The notes under the pieces: model-generated | Told to the model about the DNA's origin: nothing | What the model saw: the letters and a program-made list of their open reading frames with translations, nothing else | Database searches by the model: none | Position numbers and translations under genes: made by a program | NCBI GenBank assembly: GCA_038228295.1 | Contig: JBBRPH010000017.1 | Span: 1-64,000 of the forward strand | From: JAICKM01 sp038228295 | GTDB taxonomy: Bacteria; Chloroflexota; Chloroflexia; QHBQ01; JAICKM01 | Length of the DNA stretch: 64,000 nucleotides | Direction: 5' to 3' | Shown: piece after piece, positions 1 through 8,280 of the stretch | Layout: each line of letters begins with the position of its first letter | Position numbering within the stretch: position 1 is the first letter of the stretch

Positions 1-2422
1 GACTGGGCACTACCAGCGGTAGGCCCGCTGCCAATACCACGATCTTGGACAGTTGGCCGCGGCTGGTGGCGGCCGCCGGGCGGAAGGTGCAATCGCTATA
101 GCCGGACAGCACGCCCCGTGCGGCCAAGCTGTTGATCGGCCCGTAAAAGGTATCTGTAGACAGTACATCGCTGAAGCGACGGCTTTGTAGGATCAGCGCC
201 TGCTGCACTCCGGGGTTCTGCAAATCCAGCCCGCCCAACCAGACAGCACCTGCCGCTGGGACAGCGACGCTGGTGAAAAGAGCCGACTGCGTGGCATCGG
301 TGGCGCTGCGGCTCCAGGTGTGCCCATCCCAATGCAACAGCAGCCCCTGCCCATCGGTTCCCTGGATAGTACGGCTGTAACCGGCGGCCCAGAGATCGTC
401 AGCCGCGTGGCCGGCGATACTGGTCAGGCCGCTGACTGCCAGATCGGCGTTGGGGCTGGCAACGCGCGTCCAACTGCTGCCGTCCCAGTGCAGGATCAGA
501 GTCTGCCCGACGATCCCATTATAGATTTGTCCCACGGCCCAGACATCGTTACGCGCCGCTGCCCAAACGCCGGAGAGGAAGACACCCGCCGGTAGCAGGG
601 CCGGCCCGGCTACTGACGACCAAGCCGTGCCGTTCCAGTGCAAGATCAGCGATTGGGTCTGGGTATAGCCGGACGCAGCGGCGACCAAGCCGACAGCCCA
701 TACATCGTCTGTAGCGACGGCGGCAACAGCGGTGAGTTGGTTATCCCTGGTGCCCACGGCGGGGCTGGGAATGTGTGTCCACGTATTGCCGTCCCAATGG
801 ACGATGTGGCTACGTGCGGCAGGCAGCCGGAAATCAACGCCGACGGCCCATACATCGCCGGCGCTTACTGCTGCCACGCCGGATAAATGGGCCGGTAGGT
901 CATTGGGGTTGCCCTGTACGGCAATGCGCCATTGCGTGCCGTCCCAATGCTCAATCAATTCACCGTCGTTGTAGTCGCCGCCTGACCCCCAGTGGCCGAC
1001 CGCCCAGGCATCGCCGTGGCTTATCGTGGCGACCGCGCTCAGGCTGCTTTCATCGGGGGCGTTGGGGCTGGGAACCAGGGTCCAGTTACGGCCGTCCCAA
1101 TGGCGGGTCAGGGTGTTGCTGAAGTGGCCGCCGGTGGTACTGGGATAGCTATCAAAGCTGCCGACGGCCCACGCATCGTCGAGGGCCAGGGCTGTCAGCC
1201 CCGCCACCCCACTGCGCGCCCGGCCCACATTGGGGCTGGGTAGCACGGCCCAGGCACTGTCGGTCCATTGCGTGATCAACGTTTGCGCCGAGTCCTGGCC
1301 TTGTGTGCCGACCGCCCATAGCGCGCCGGAGCCGGTCGCCACGCCGTATAGGCTGCTAGTGGCCGGCGGCGCGGCGACGAGGGTCCAAGCGCTGCCGTTC
1401 CAATGCTCCCACAGCGGCTGATGGGCGGGCTGCGTGACATACGCCGTTGGTTCCACCCAGCCCACCGCCCACACGTCGTCGGCGGCGCGGGCCACAACAC
1501 CGCGTAATGTGCTGCTCCCTGTGGGAGCCGGCACGCTGACCTGGGTCCACGCTGTCCCGTCCCAGTGCATGACTAACGGTTGGGTTGTGCCGGTGGCATA
1601 GGCTGATCCTACGGCCCAGACATCATTCGTCGCCCGTGCCGCCACAGCCGTGAGAATACCGTCGCTGGGCATGGGATGCGCGACGGTCGTCCAGGCGGTG
1701 CCGTCCCAGTGCAGAATGGGTGTAGTGAGACCAAGACTGGTACTGGGCGACCCTACAGCCCAAATATCGTTAGCGGCCACCGCTGACACAGCGCTCAATG
1801 CGCCTGCGTCGCCCGGTGTGGTAATCCGGCTCCAGGCGTGCCCATCCCAGTGGATCACGAACGCCTCTGCATTGCCGGCTGGTGATCGGACATAGCCGCC
1901 CGCCCACACATTGTCGCCGGTCAGGGCCGTTACGCCGGTTAAGGCGGCATAGCTGTAGATGTTACTGGGCTGTGGGCTAGGCACGACGCTCCACGCGCTG
2001 CCGTTCCAGTGTTCCACCAGTGGGCGGCTGGGGGTTTGCGCGCCGCCGGGGCCCGTGCCGCCCGCTCCCACTGCCCACACATCGTCGTGAGCCACCGCCG
2101 CCACGCCGAGCAGTTTGCTCGGCTGGTCAAACGGCGCAGGCGTGACACTGGCCCACTGCGCGCCGTCCCAATGCTGGATCAGCGGGAACAATGCGCCCGT
2201 CGTGGGGATGACATAGTTGCCGACTGCCCAAGCGTCGTTGCCGGCGAGCGTTGTGACGCTGTAGAGTTCATTGAAGCCCCACTGACCGAGGCCGGCGACC
2301 GCTATTGGCGGCGCGGGACAGCCTGCGACAGCCGCAGTAGAGGCGGGTGCGGCCTGTATAGGGATACCGAAACTGCCTAACAGTAGTAATAGCAGTCCGA
2401 TGCGCGGGAGTAAGCGTTTCAT
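1..2422 (-). CDS. Secreted beta-propeller protein with SLH anchor, C-terminus beyond window
   Basis: The frame stays open from an ATG at 2422 to the window edge (807 codons), so the C-terminus is missing. AGGAG lies 6 nt before the ATG. Residues 1-25 form a signal peptide (Lys-Arg, a run of leucines, likely cut after IQA). Residues about 40-735 hold thirteen units of 50-65 residues, each with a DDVWAVG-like strand and an HWDG..W / HWNG..W strand followed by a VPSP-like turn, the look of a beta-propeller. From residue 750 a surface-layer homology domain begins (FSDV, GVLSGYSDCTFRP, TSRGQLSKI), so the protein is probably exported and bound to the cell wall; more SLH copies may lie beyond the edge. 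It points away from msrBA. The ligand or role of the propeller is unknown. Confidence 0.85.
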   Translation of the reverse strand, partial: MKRLLPRIGLLLLLLGSFGIPIQAAPASTAAVAGCPAPPIAVAGLGQWGFNELYSVTTLAGNDAWAVGNYVIPTTGALFPLIQHWDGAQWASVTPAPFDQPSKLLGVAAVAHDDVWAVGAGGTGPGGAQTPSRPLVEHWNGSAWSVVPSPQPSNIYSYAALTGVTALTGDNVWAGGYVRSPAGNAEAFVIHWDGHAWSRITTPGDAGALSAVSAVAANDIWAVGSPSTSLGLTTPILHWDGTAWTTVAHPMPSDGILTAVAARATNDVWAVGSAYATGTTQPLVMHWDGTAWTQVSVPAPTGSSTLRGVVARAADDVWAVGWVEPTAYVTQPAHQPLWEHWNGSAWTLVAAPPATSSLYGVATGSGALWAVGTQGQDSAQTLITQWTDSAWAVLPSPNVGRARSGVAGLTALALDDAWAVGSFDSYPSTTGGHFSNTLTRHWDGRNWTLVPSPNAPDESSLSAVATISHGDAWAVGHWGSGGDYNDGELIEHWDGTQWRIAVQGNPNDLPAHLSGVAAVSAGDVWAVGVDFRLPAARSHIVHWDGNTWTHIPSPAVGTRDNQLTAVAAVATDDVWAVGLVAAASGYTQTQSLILHWNGTAWSSVAGPALLPAGVFLSGVWAAARNDVWAVGQIYNGIVGQTLILHWDGSSWTRVASPNADLAVSGLTSIAGHAADDLWAAGYSRTIQGTDGQGLLLHWDGHTWSRSATDATQSALFTSVAVPAAGAVWLGGLDLQNPGVQQALILQSRRFSDVLSTDTFYGPINSLAARGVLSGYSDCTFRPAAATSRGQLSKIVVLAAGLPLVVPS

Positions 2423-2575
2423 GAGTATCTCCTGTGTATTACTCAAGTGGATAAAACTGTAAAGGGAACTATTCCTGTGGGTACTGACATATATGTGACG
2501 AAGCATTGAACCGCTGGTTGCGGCAAACTAGACCGCTGCCCACTACGTATACTAAGCAATAAAGGAGATTATACC

Positions 2576-3490
2576 ATGAGCGCGAAAATTCATAAATCCG
2601 AAGCGGAATGGCAGCAGCAACTTACACCTGAGCAGTATCATGTGACCCGGCAAAAGGGTACCGAGCGTGCCTTCACCGGGCCGTATCACGCCACGAAAAC
2701 GCCGGGGGTTTACACCTGCGTCGGCTGTGGTACTCCGCTGTTCAGTTCCGCTGCCAAGTTTGACTCCGGCACCGGTTGGCCGAGTTTCACCGCACCGGTG
2801 GAGCCGGCGAACGTTCGCAGCGAGACCGATCGGATGCTCTGGATGCGGCGCACCGAAGTCCTGTGCGACCAGTGCGATGCTCACCTGGGCCACGTCTTTG
2901 AGGATGGGCCGCAGCCGACCGGGCTACGCTATTGTATCAATTCGGCGGCGCTCAAATTAGAGCCGGCCGCTCAGGGCACCGCTGGTGCCGAGGAGAAGTC
3001 CCCCATGCAAACGGCAACTCTACAAAAGGCGACCTTTGGCGCGGGCTGTTTTTGGGGGGTCGAAGCGACTTTTCGTCAGATCCCCGGCGTGAAGGAGACT
3101 GCCGTCGGCTACGCGGGCGGCAATACCGTCAACCCGACCTACCGCGACGTATGCGGCCATCACACCGGTCATGCCGAAGTGGTCGAAGTGACCTATGATC
3201 CGGCGCAAGTGTCTTATGATACCTTGCTGAATGTGTTTTGGGAGAACCATGACCCGACCCAATTAAACCGTCAAGGGCCGGATGTGGGTGATCAATATCG
3301 CTCGACCGTTTTTGTCCACTCGCCGGAGCAGGCCACCGCCGCTGAGGCAAGCAAAGCGGCCCTGAGCGCGAGCGGGCGTTACCGCCGCCCCATTGTTACC
3401 GAGATCACCCAAGCTCCGACTTTCTATCGCGCTGAAGATTATCACCAGCAGTACCTGGAGAAACGCGGCCTATCGAGTTGTCACATTTAA
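2576..3490 (+). CDS. msrBA: Bifunctional methionine sulfoxide reductase MsrB-MsrA
   Basis: Reduces both epimers of methionine sulfoxide in oxidised proteins, presumably in the cytosol since no signal peptide is seen. Residues about 8-130 are MsrB: zinc cysteine pairs C48/C51 and C97/C100, the GTGWPSF stretch and catalytic C120 in RYCINSAAL. Residues about 148-300 are MsrA, with the GCFWG nucleophile motif (C158), GYAGG, HAEVVEV and the DYHQQY substrate-pocket segment; the C-terminal RGLSSCHI supplies a possible resolving Cys. The order B-then-A is the reverse of the A-B order in PilB-type proteins. AAAGGAG about 8 nt upstream fixes the start. It stands alone and ends at the strong hairpin at 3534-3562. 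Confidence 0.95.
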   Translation: MSAKIHKSEAEWQQQLTPEQYHVTRQKGTERAFTGPYHATKTPGVYTCVGCGTPLFSSAAKFDSGTGWPSFTAPVEPANVRSETDRMLWMRRTEVLCDQCDAHLGHVFEDGPQPTGLRYCINSAALKLEPAAQGTAGAEEKSPMQTATLQKATFGAGCFWGVEATFRQIPGVKETAVGYAGGNTVNPTYRDVCGHHTGHAEVVEVTYDPAQVSYDTLLNVFWENHDPTQLNRQGPDVGDQYRSTVFVHSPEQATAAEASKAALSASGRYRRPIVTEITQAPTFYRAEDYHQQYLEKRGLSSCHI

Positions 3491-3533
3491 CGCTGCCTGT
3501 TGCGTGTTGAGCTACTGATGTAGTACTAAAAGG

Positions 3534-3562
3534 AGAGCCGCCGGCGTTACGCCGGCGGCTCT
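3534..3562. terminator. Bidirectional intrinsic terminator
   Basis: Perfect 13-bp inverted repeat (AGAGCCGCCGGCG / CGCCGGCGGCTCT) with a TTA loop, between the convergent ends of msrBA and the cupredoxin gene. On the minus strand it is followed by CCTTTTAG, a short U-tract, so it best serves the minus-strand gene; on the plus strand it follows msrBA by 44 nt with little U-tract. Confidence 0.8.
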
Positions 3563-3589
3563 TGCCGTCTACTATGGCTGTGTGGTGCG

Positions 3590-4582
3590 TTAAGGTGCGG
3601 CCACCACGTCTATCGTACCACCCATGCCGGGGTGGAACGTACAGGTATAGCTGTAACTGCCCACAGTAGTGAAGGTATAGCTGAAGTTGCGCCCATGCGC
3701 CATATTGCCCGACGCGAACAGCCCCGTGTCGCTGGTAACGTTGTGGGTGTCATTGTCCGCGTTAGTCCACACCACTTTGCTGCCGATAGGCACCGTCAGG
3801 TGCGACGGGCTGAAACTATAGTTGATCAATTTGACGGTGAAATTCTGCGTAACGGCTGGGGTCGCCGGAGCAGGGGTAAGGGTGGCCGGCGCGAGAGTCG
3901 GCGCAACCGCAGTTACTGTGGCGGCGGGGCCGACGGTCGCCGGCGTTTGGTACTTGGTGCGATATTGGAAGGTGCCTAGTTGCGAGAGCAATACATTGAA
4001 CGGCGGCTGATTTTCCGGATGCTTCTCAAACACAGCGCGCTCGAAGTATTGCACGGTGTACGACTTACCGTTCAGGTCGCTCACCTCGGTGAATTCGTCG
4101 GAGATGGGAAAGCCCTGCTGGGCGAGGCTGCCGTGCTCTTCCCAGTAAGTGCGGAACACGCCGCCCAGCGTGTGGCCGGTTTCAGCGAAGCGGCGCGGGT
4201 TGCTGGTGCTGGCCTGCTGATCGGGCGCGCCGGTGGGGTACTTGGCCTTGTAGCGGAAGGTGCCGAGTTGCGAGAGCAGCGTATCGAACGGGGGTTTATT
4301 CTCGGAGTGCTTCTCAAAGACGGCACGCTCGAAATACTGCACGGTGTAGGTTTGGCCGTTCAGGTCGCTTTTTTCTTGTATTTCTTCCGAGATCGGGTAG
4401 CCTTGCTGGGCCAGCGCGCCGTGTCCATCCCAGTAGGTCAGGAACTGGCCGCTCACGGTATGGCCGGTCTGCGGAAAGGTGCGGCTGTTAGTCTGACCTA
4501 GTGCGGCGGGGCCGGCGCTGCCTAGCAGTGTGCAGAGGACCATCGTAGCCCCGACGCGGGCAAAGAGGGATCGTTGATTCAT
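3590..4582 (-). CDS. Secreted protein: two GYP/YFER modules plus cupredoxin domain
   Basis: I take the ATG at 4582 (MNQRSLFAR) because AGGA sits about 10 nt upstream; an in-frame ATG at 4618 would add 12 residues before a normal signal peptide. Residues 1-30 are the signal peptide (cut near ALG-Q). Residues 34-115 and 130-211 are two copies of a module with TGHT..G.F.TYW..HG.LAQQG(Y/F)PIS(E/D)E and YTVQYFERAVFEKH. After a Thr/Ala/Pro linker (212-246) comes a plastocyanin-like domain with type 1 copper ligands H280, C314, H317 and M320. The copper domain suggests extracellular electron transfer or copper handling; this is inference. The same module recurs in the proteins at 8281-10323 and, more divergent, 56882-58744. 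Confidence 0.88.
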   Translation of the reverse strand: MNQRSLFARVGATMVLCTLLGSAGPAALGQTNSRTFPQTGHTVSGQFLTYWDGHGALAQQGYPISEEIQEKSDLNGQTYTVQYFERAVFEKHSENKPPFDTLLSQLGTFRYKAKYPTGAPDQQASTSNPRRFAETGHTLGGVFRTYWEEHGSLAQQGFPISDEFTEVSDLNGKSYTVQYFERAVFEKHPENQPPFNVLLSQLGTFQYRTKYQTPATVGPAATVTAVAPTLAPATLTPAPATPAVTQNFTVKLINYSFSPSHLTVPIGSKVVWTNADNDTHNVTSDTGLFASGNMAHGRNFSYTFTTVGSYSYTCTFHPGMGGTIDVVAAP

Positions 4583-4756
4583 GGGAGACATCCTTTCAGT
4601 AGCGAATACACGGAGCATTGCTCCATTACAGGCTTGACACCATTACCAACGCCGGCCGGGTCGGATTCGTATCGGTCGGCGTGGGCTATTTTAACCCCAA
4701 TTTTGCGGCTCGCTACCTTTAGGCGATGGGAAGTGGGCCGGCTTACGCGGCCGGGG

Positions 4757-4785
4757 TTGTGTCGTTGCCGTAGGCGTGCTAAGAT
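4757..4785 (+). promoter_or_regulatory. Sigma-70-type promoter for the sulfurtransferase gene
   Basis: TTGTGT, 17-bp spacer, TAAGAT, with a TGC extended -10 triplet at 4777-4779. The predicted start of transcription lies about 36 nt before the ATG at 4829. Confidence 0.5.
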
Positions 4786-4828
4786 AGCGGCAACCTTTGC
4801 GGCGTGGGTCTATGGCGAGGAGAGTCTT

Positions 4829-5695
4829 ATGAGCTTGCATACCTTGATCACGGCGGCGGATCTCGTGCCGCATCTGACCGATCCCGATTGGGCCGTCGTG
4901 GATTGCCGCTATGCGCTGGCTGATCCCGCCTGGGGTCGGCAGGCATATGAAGCCGGACACATTCCCGGCGCGGTCTACGCTGATCTCCGTACCGATCTTG
5001 CCGGCGCGGCTGTGCCGGGGCAGACGGGGCGCCACCCGTTGCCGACGCCGGCTGTGCTGGCCGAGCGGCTGGGCGCGTGGGGTATTGACGAGCGCGTTCA
5101 GGTGGTGGCTTATGACGCGGCTGGCGGCGCGCTGGCGGCGGCGCGTCTGTGGTGGCTGCTGCGCTGGTTGGGCCATCCGGCGGTGGCGGTGTTGGATGGT
5201 GGTTGGCTGCCGTGGCAGGCGGCCGGCTATCCCGTGGGCGTGGGAGTCGCGACACGCCCACCGCGTCGCTTCACGCCACAACCACCGCCGGCCCACCTCG
5301 CCGACAGTGCAACGGTGCAGGCTGCGCTCGGCGACCCCGCTGTGCGTCTGCTGGACGCACGCAGCGCCGACCGTTATCGCGGCGAGAACGAGACGATTGA
5401 CCCGGTGCCCGGCCATATTCCCGGCGCCGTATCTCTCCCTTATGCCGCTAACCTTGACTCCGCCGGCTACTTCTTGCCGCCCGCCACTCTACGGGCGCGG
5501 TTTGCAACCGCGCTAGGTGACACAGCGCCCGCCGCTGCGATTTATTACTGCGGCTCCGGCGTTACCGCCGCGCACAATATTCTGGCGGCGGTTCATGCCG
5601 GGTTGGCGGAGGGTCGGTTGTACGCCGGCTCGTGGAGCGAATGGATCACTGATCCGCAACGACCTGTCGCTACGGGCGCGCAAGCAACGTCTTGA
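4829..5695 (+). CDS. sseA: 3-mercaptopyruvate sulfurtransferase (tandem rhodanese)
   Basis: Moves sulfur from 3-mercaptopyruvate or thiosulfate to a thiol or cyanide acceptor. The 288-residue protein has two rhodanese domains: an inactive N-terminal one (residues about 5-135, with CRYALADP and GHIPGAVYADLRTDLAG) and a catalytic C-terminal one (about 155-280, with DARS.DRYRGENE, GHIPGAV and the active loop CGSGVTA, nucleophile C241). A CGSGVT loop is typical of mercaptopyruvate rather than thiosulfate enzymes. GAGGAGAG precedes the ATG at 4829; the longer open frame starting near 4574 has no such site. The following histidine kinase starts 45 nt downstream. Confidence 0.93.
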   Translation: MSLHTLITAADLVPHLTDPDWAVVDCRYALADPAWGRQAYEAGHIPGAVYADLRTDLAGAAVPGQTGRHPLPTPAVLAERLGAWGIDERVQVVAYDAAGGALAAARLWWLLRWLGHPAVAVLDGGWLPWQAAGYPVGVGVATRPPRRFTPQPPPAHLADSATVQAALGDPAVRLLDARSADRYRGENETIDPVPGHIPGAVSLPYAANLDSAGYFLPPATLRARFATALGDTAPAAAIYYCGSGVTAAHNILAAVHAGLAEGRLYAGSWSEWITDPQRPVATGAQATS

Positions 5696-5739
5696 CCGAG
5701 GGCGGTATAGCCTGTTATGCTGAGGCCGGGAGGCCGGAA

Positions 5740-7131
5740 ATGTTAGACGAATTACGTAAATTGTTCCTGTTTGAGAAGTTTTCCGATGTCCAGTTACAGT
5801 GGCTGGCCGATCATACGACGGTCGTGGAGTTCCCCGCCGGCGCCACAGTGTTTGATGGCGCAACTCTGCCCGATGCGCTTTGGGTGCTGTTGAGCGGCGA
5901 AATGCAGCTTACGCGCATGGTAGCAGGACACGAGACGGTCTTGGAGAAAACCACCCAGATGGGGTCGTGGGCGGGTTGGTTGCCGGTGTTTGAGGCGGAT
6001 CTAGGGATCCACGCGCGCGTGTTGCAGCCTAGCCGCTTGCTGCGCATTCCGCAAGCTGCGGTACGCCATCTGTTGGACGGCGGCTTTCCGGTTACGAATC
6101 ACTTGCTGGCGGGGATCAATACGGGGGTGCGGAACTTTGAGGCGTTGGCACGCGGGCAAGAGAAATTGGCCGCGCTGGGCCGGTTGTCGGCTGGGTTGAC
6201 CCACGAACTGAACAATCCGGCCGCCGCTGCCCGCAGTGCGGCAATACAATTGCAGACCGCTGTCGCCGACCGTGACCGCTACGCCCTGGCGCTAGGGGGA
6301 CACATTAGCGCGGATCAGACCGCTGCGCTGGCCGCATCCGTTGTCGCTACAACTCGTCTCACCCTCAGCCCGCTGGAGCGCAGCGCACGCGAAGAGGCGT
6401 TGGCGGAGTGGCTGGATGCCCACGGAATCGCCGATAGTTGGGATCTGGCGCCCAAACTGGGCGATGGTGGGCTGACCACTGCCGCTCTGGATACGGCGAC
6501 TGCCGGCCTACCCACCGCTGCGTTGCCGGCGGCGCTCGGCTGGCTAGGTGCCCGCCTGCTAGTAGACAGCCTGATCCACCAAATCAGCCACAGCACAACC
6601 CGCATCTCCGAACTGATCGCCGCGATCAAAGATTACACCTACATGGATCAGGCGACGGAGCAAGATGTGGACATTCATACCGGCCTGGAGAATACCCTGA
6701 CCATGCTCGGTCACAAGATCCGCGCCGCCGGTGTGACGGTAGAGCACGATTACGACCGTAGCCTGCCCTTGATCCCGGTGCGGGGCAGTGCGCTCAACCA
6801 GGTTTGGACCAATCTACTCGACAACGCGCTGGATGCGCTACAAGCGATGCCGGCGGCCGACCGCCGAATCCGGATCCGCACCGCGCGAGACGATGATCAG
6901 GTGGTGGTCGAGATCGGCGATAACGGCCCCGGCATTCCGCCTGACATCCAACGCCGCATTTTTGAGCCGTTTTTCACCACCAAGCCGCAAGGGCAGGGCA
7001 CCGGATTGGGGCTGGACATCAGCTATCGCATCATGCGCGGGCAGGGCGGCGACCTGCGCGTGATCTCGGTGCCGGGCGATACGCGCTTCCAGGCGCGGCT
7101 GCCGACGGCCCGGCAGTCCTCCCAATCCTAA
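5740..7131 (+). CDS. Histidine kinase with N-terminal cyclic-nucleotide-binding domain
   Basis: Soluble 463-residue sensor kinase. Residues about 1-125 are a cNMP/CRP-type beta-roll (LRKLFLFEKFSDVQLQWLA, FPAGATVFD, LSGEMQL). Residues about 145-210 form the HisKA dimerisation part with H155 in GRLSAGLTHELNNP. The C-terminal HATPase has N (NQVWTNLLDNALDAL), G1 (IGDNGPGIP) and G2 (GQGTGLGLDISYRI) boxes. GGGAGG at 5729-5734 favours the ATG at 5740 over the one at 5692. No receiver gene is adjacent. Together with the cyclase at 62186-63721 and the lone cNMP domain at 50226 it suggests a cyclic-nucleotide circuit, but the ligand is not shown by the sequence. Confidence 0.9.
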   Translation: MLDELRKLFLFEKFSDVQLQWLADHTTVVEFPAGATVFDGATLPDALWVLLSGEMQLTRMVAGHETVLEKTTQMGSWAGWLPVFEADLGIHARVLQPSRLLRIPQAAVRHLLDGGFPVTNHLLAGINTGVRNFEALARGQEKLAALGRLSAGLTHELNNPAAAARSAAIQLQTAVADRDRYALALGGHISADQTAALAASVVATTRLTLSPLERSAREEALAEWLDAHGIADSWDLAPKLGDGGLTTAALDTATAGLPTAALPAALGWLGARLLVDSLIHQISHSTTRISELIAAIKDYTYMDQATEQDVDIHTGLENTLTMLGHKIRAAGVTVEHDYDRSLPLIPVRGSALNQVWTNLLDNALDALQAMPAADRRIRIRTARDDDQVVVEIGDNGPGIPPDIQRRIFEPFFTTKPQGQGTGLGLDISYRIMRGQGGDLRVISVPGDTRFQARLPTARQSSQS

Positions 7132-7174
7132 TGGATCACCTGATCTCGTCCGTGCTGCGGGCCTGCGCCGCCCG

Positions 7175-8249
7175 ATGAGGAGTCTGCCTGCGGCTCCCTT
7201 CTCCCCCTTGCCGCGCCATGTACAAGCCGGTCTGGCGGTGCTTGTTTTGCTGACTGTACTAGCCTGGGCAACCGTTTGGCTGGCGCCCAGTCGCACAACT
7301 GTGCGCATCATGGCGACTGCGCAAGGATGGGTGGGTCGCGTCAACGGTACCGAGTTGACCTTTAAGCGACCGGCGAGTGCGCTGTCTAGCGGCGGCACCC
7401 ATTGGTATGTGGCCCCGGCGACTGAGACCAGTATTACGAACCGGCCGCCGCTGCGGTATCCCTACCGCCCGCCGGCCCACTGGGGCAATGGTTCGCCTGG
7501 GCGCGACCCGCCGCCTATTGGAATCCCTCGCCCGCCCACCGGCGACGCTGCCGCTGACCGCCACATTGGTCCACGGGCGCGTTGCTGCCGGACTGCTGAT
7601 CGCAGTGGATCCGGCAGGCAACGGCTACGGCTTTCTGGTGCAACCGGAAGAGCGCAGCCTCAGTTGGTGGCGGCCGGCGGCGGCACGTTGGCCGCTGTTT
7701 TTCTTAACCGGCCTTGCGGCACTGCTAGCGATCTACACAGCCTATTTCTCGGCTCTAACGCTCTATGGCCCGCGCTACTGGTACGAGGCATTGCCGTTCG
7801 TGCTGCTGCCGACAGGCCGGGGTATCCGCTTGTTGGGCCAGGGAGCCGCCGCCCTAGCCGGGCGCGGCGATCGGGGCCGGTCCGGCACGCCTTTCTGGGT
7901 GGTGCCGACCGTGCTGGTTGGTGGACTGATCGCCTTCAACCTCACGCAAGTGTTGCCGGCGGCGGTGCGGCTGTACACCGAGTATAACGGGATAGACAAT
8001 TCCAGTTTGCGGCGGATGGCTGCTGCCCACCTGGATCACGTGCTGGTGTTTGTGGCCCTGCGCGACGATGCGCCCCGACGCGATTTCGGCAAGTTGGCTT
8101 TCGCCAACGATCCGCTGCTGCATGGACCGCTAGTCTATGCGTGCGACCTGGGGCCGGAGCGCAATCGCGCCCTACTGAGCTACTTCCCCGACCGCCGGCC
8201 CTATTATCTGCCGCTCACCGGTGCGCCGCAGCCGGGCTTCGGGCCGTAA
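7175..8249 (+). pseudogene. Frameshifted chimeric membrane-protein gene
   Basis: Coding sense moves through three frames. The first frame runs from the ATG at 7175 (one TM segment, then a beta-rich stretch with NGTELTFKRP) to about 7490. A short stretch reading QWFAWARPAAYWNP is in a second frame at about 7490-7530. From about 7535 to the stop at 8249 the third frame reads ATLPLTATLVHG..LIAVDPAGNGYGFLVQPEERSLSWWR, two or three TM segments and LYGPRYWYEALPFVLL, which resembles the C-terminal end of a multi-spanning GT39-like membrane protein. Two missing bases would reconcile the frames, but the joined product still looks like an N-terminal piece of one protein welded to the tail of another. 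I infer deletion plus decay; sequencing error could explain the frame changes only. Confidence 0.6.
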
Positions 8250-8280
8250 GTAGCCTAGCCGGCTGCGGCGCATCTGCCTT

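Noticed and set aside
320..2380. Series of plus-strand ORFs with repeated VPSQ and GAGN phrases
   Set aside because: They are the antisense of the thirteen propeller repeats of the minus-strand gene, which is open over the whole interval.
4612..4624. Short palindrome (GGAGCA/TGCTCC) upstream of the cupredoxin gene as an operator
   Set aside because: Only 6-bp arms and no clear promoter to place it against.
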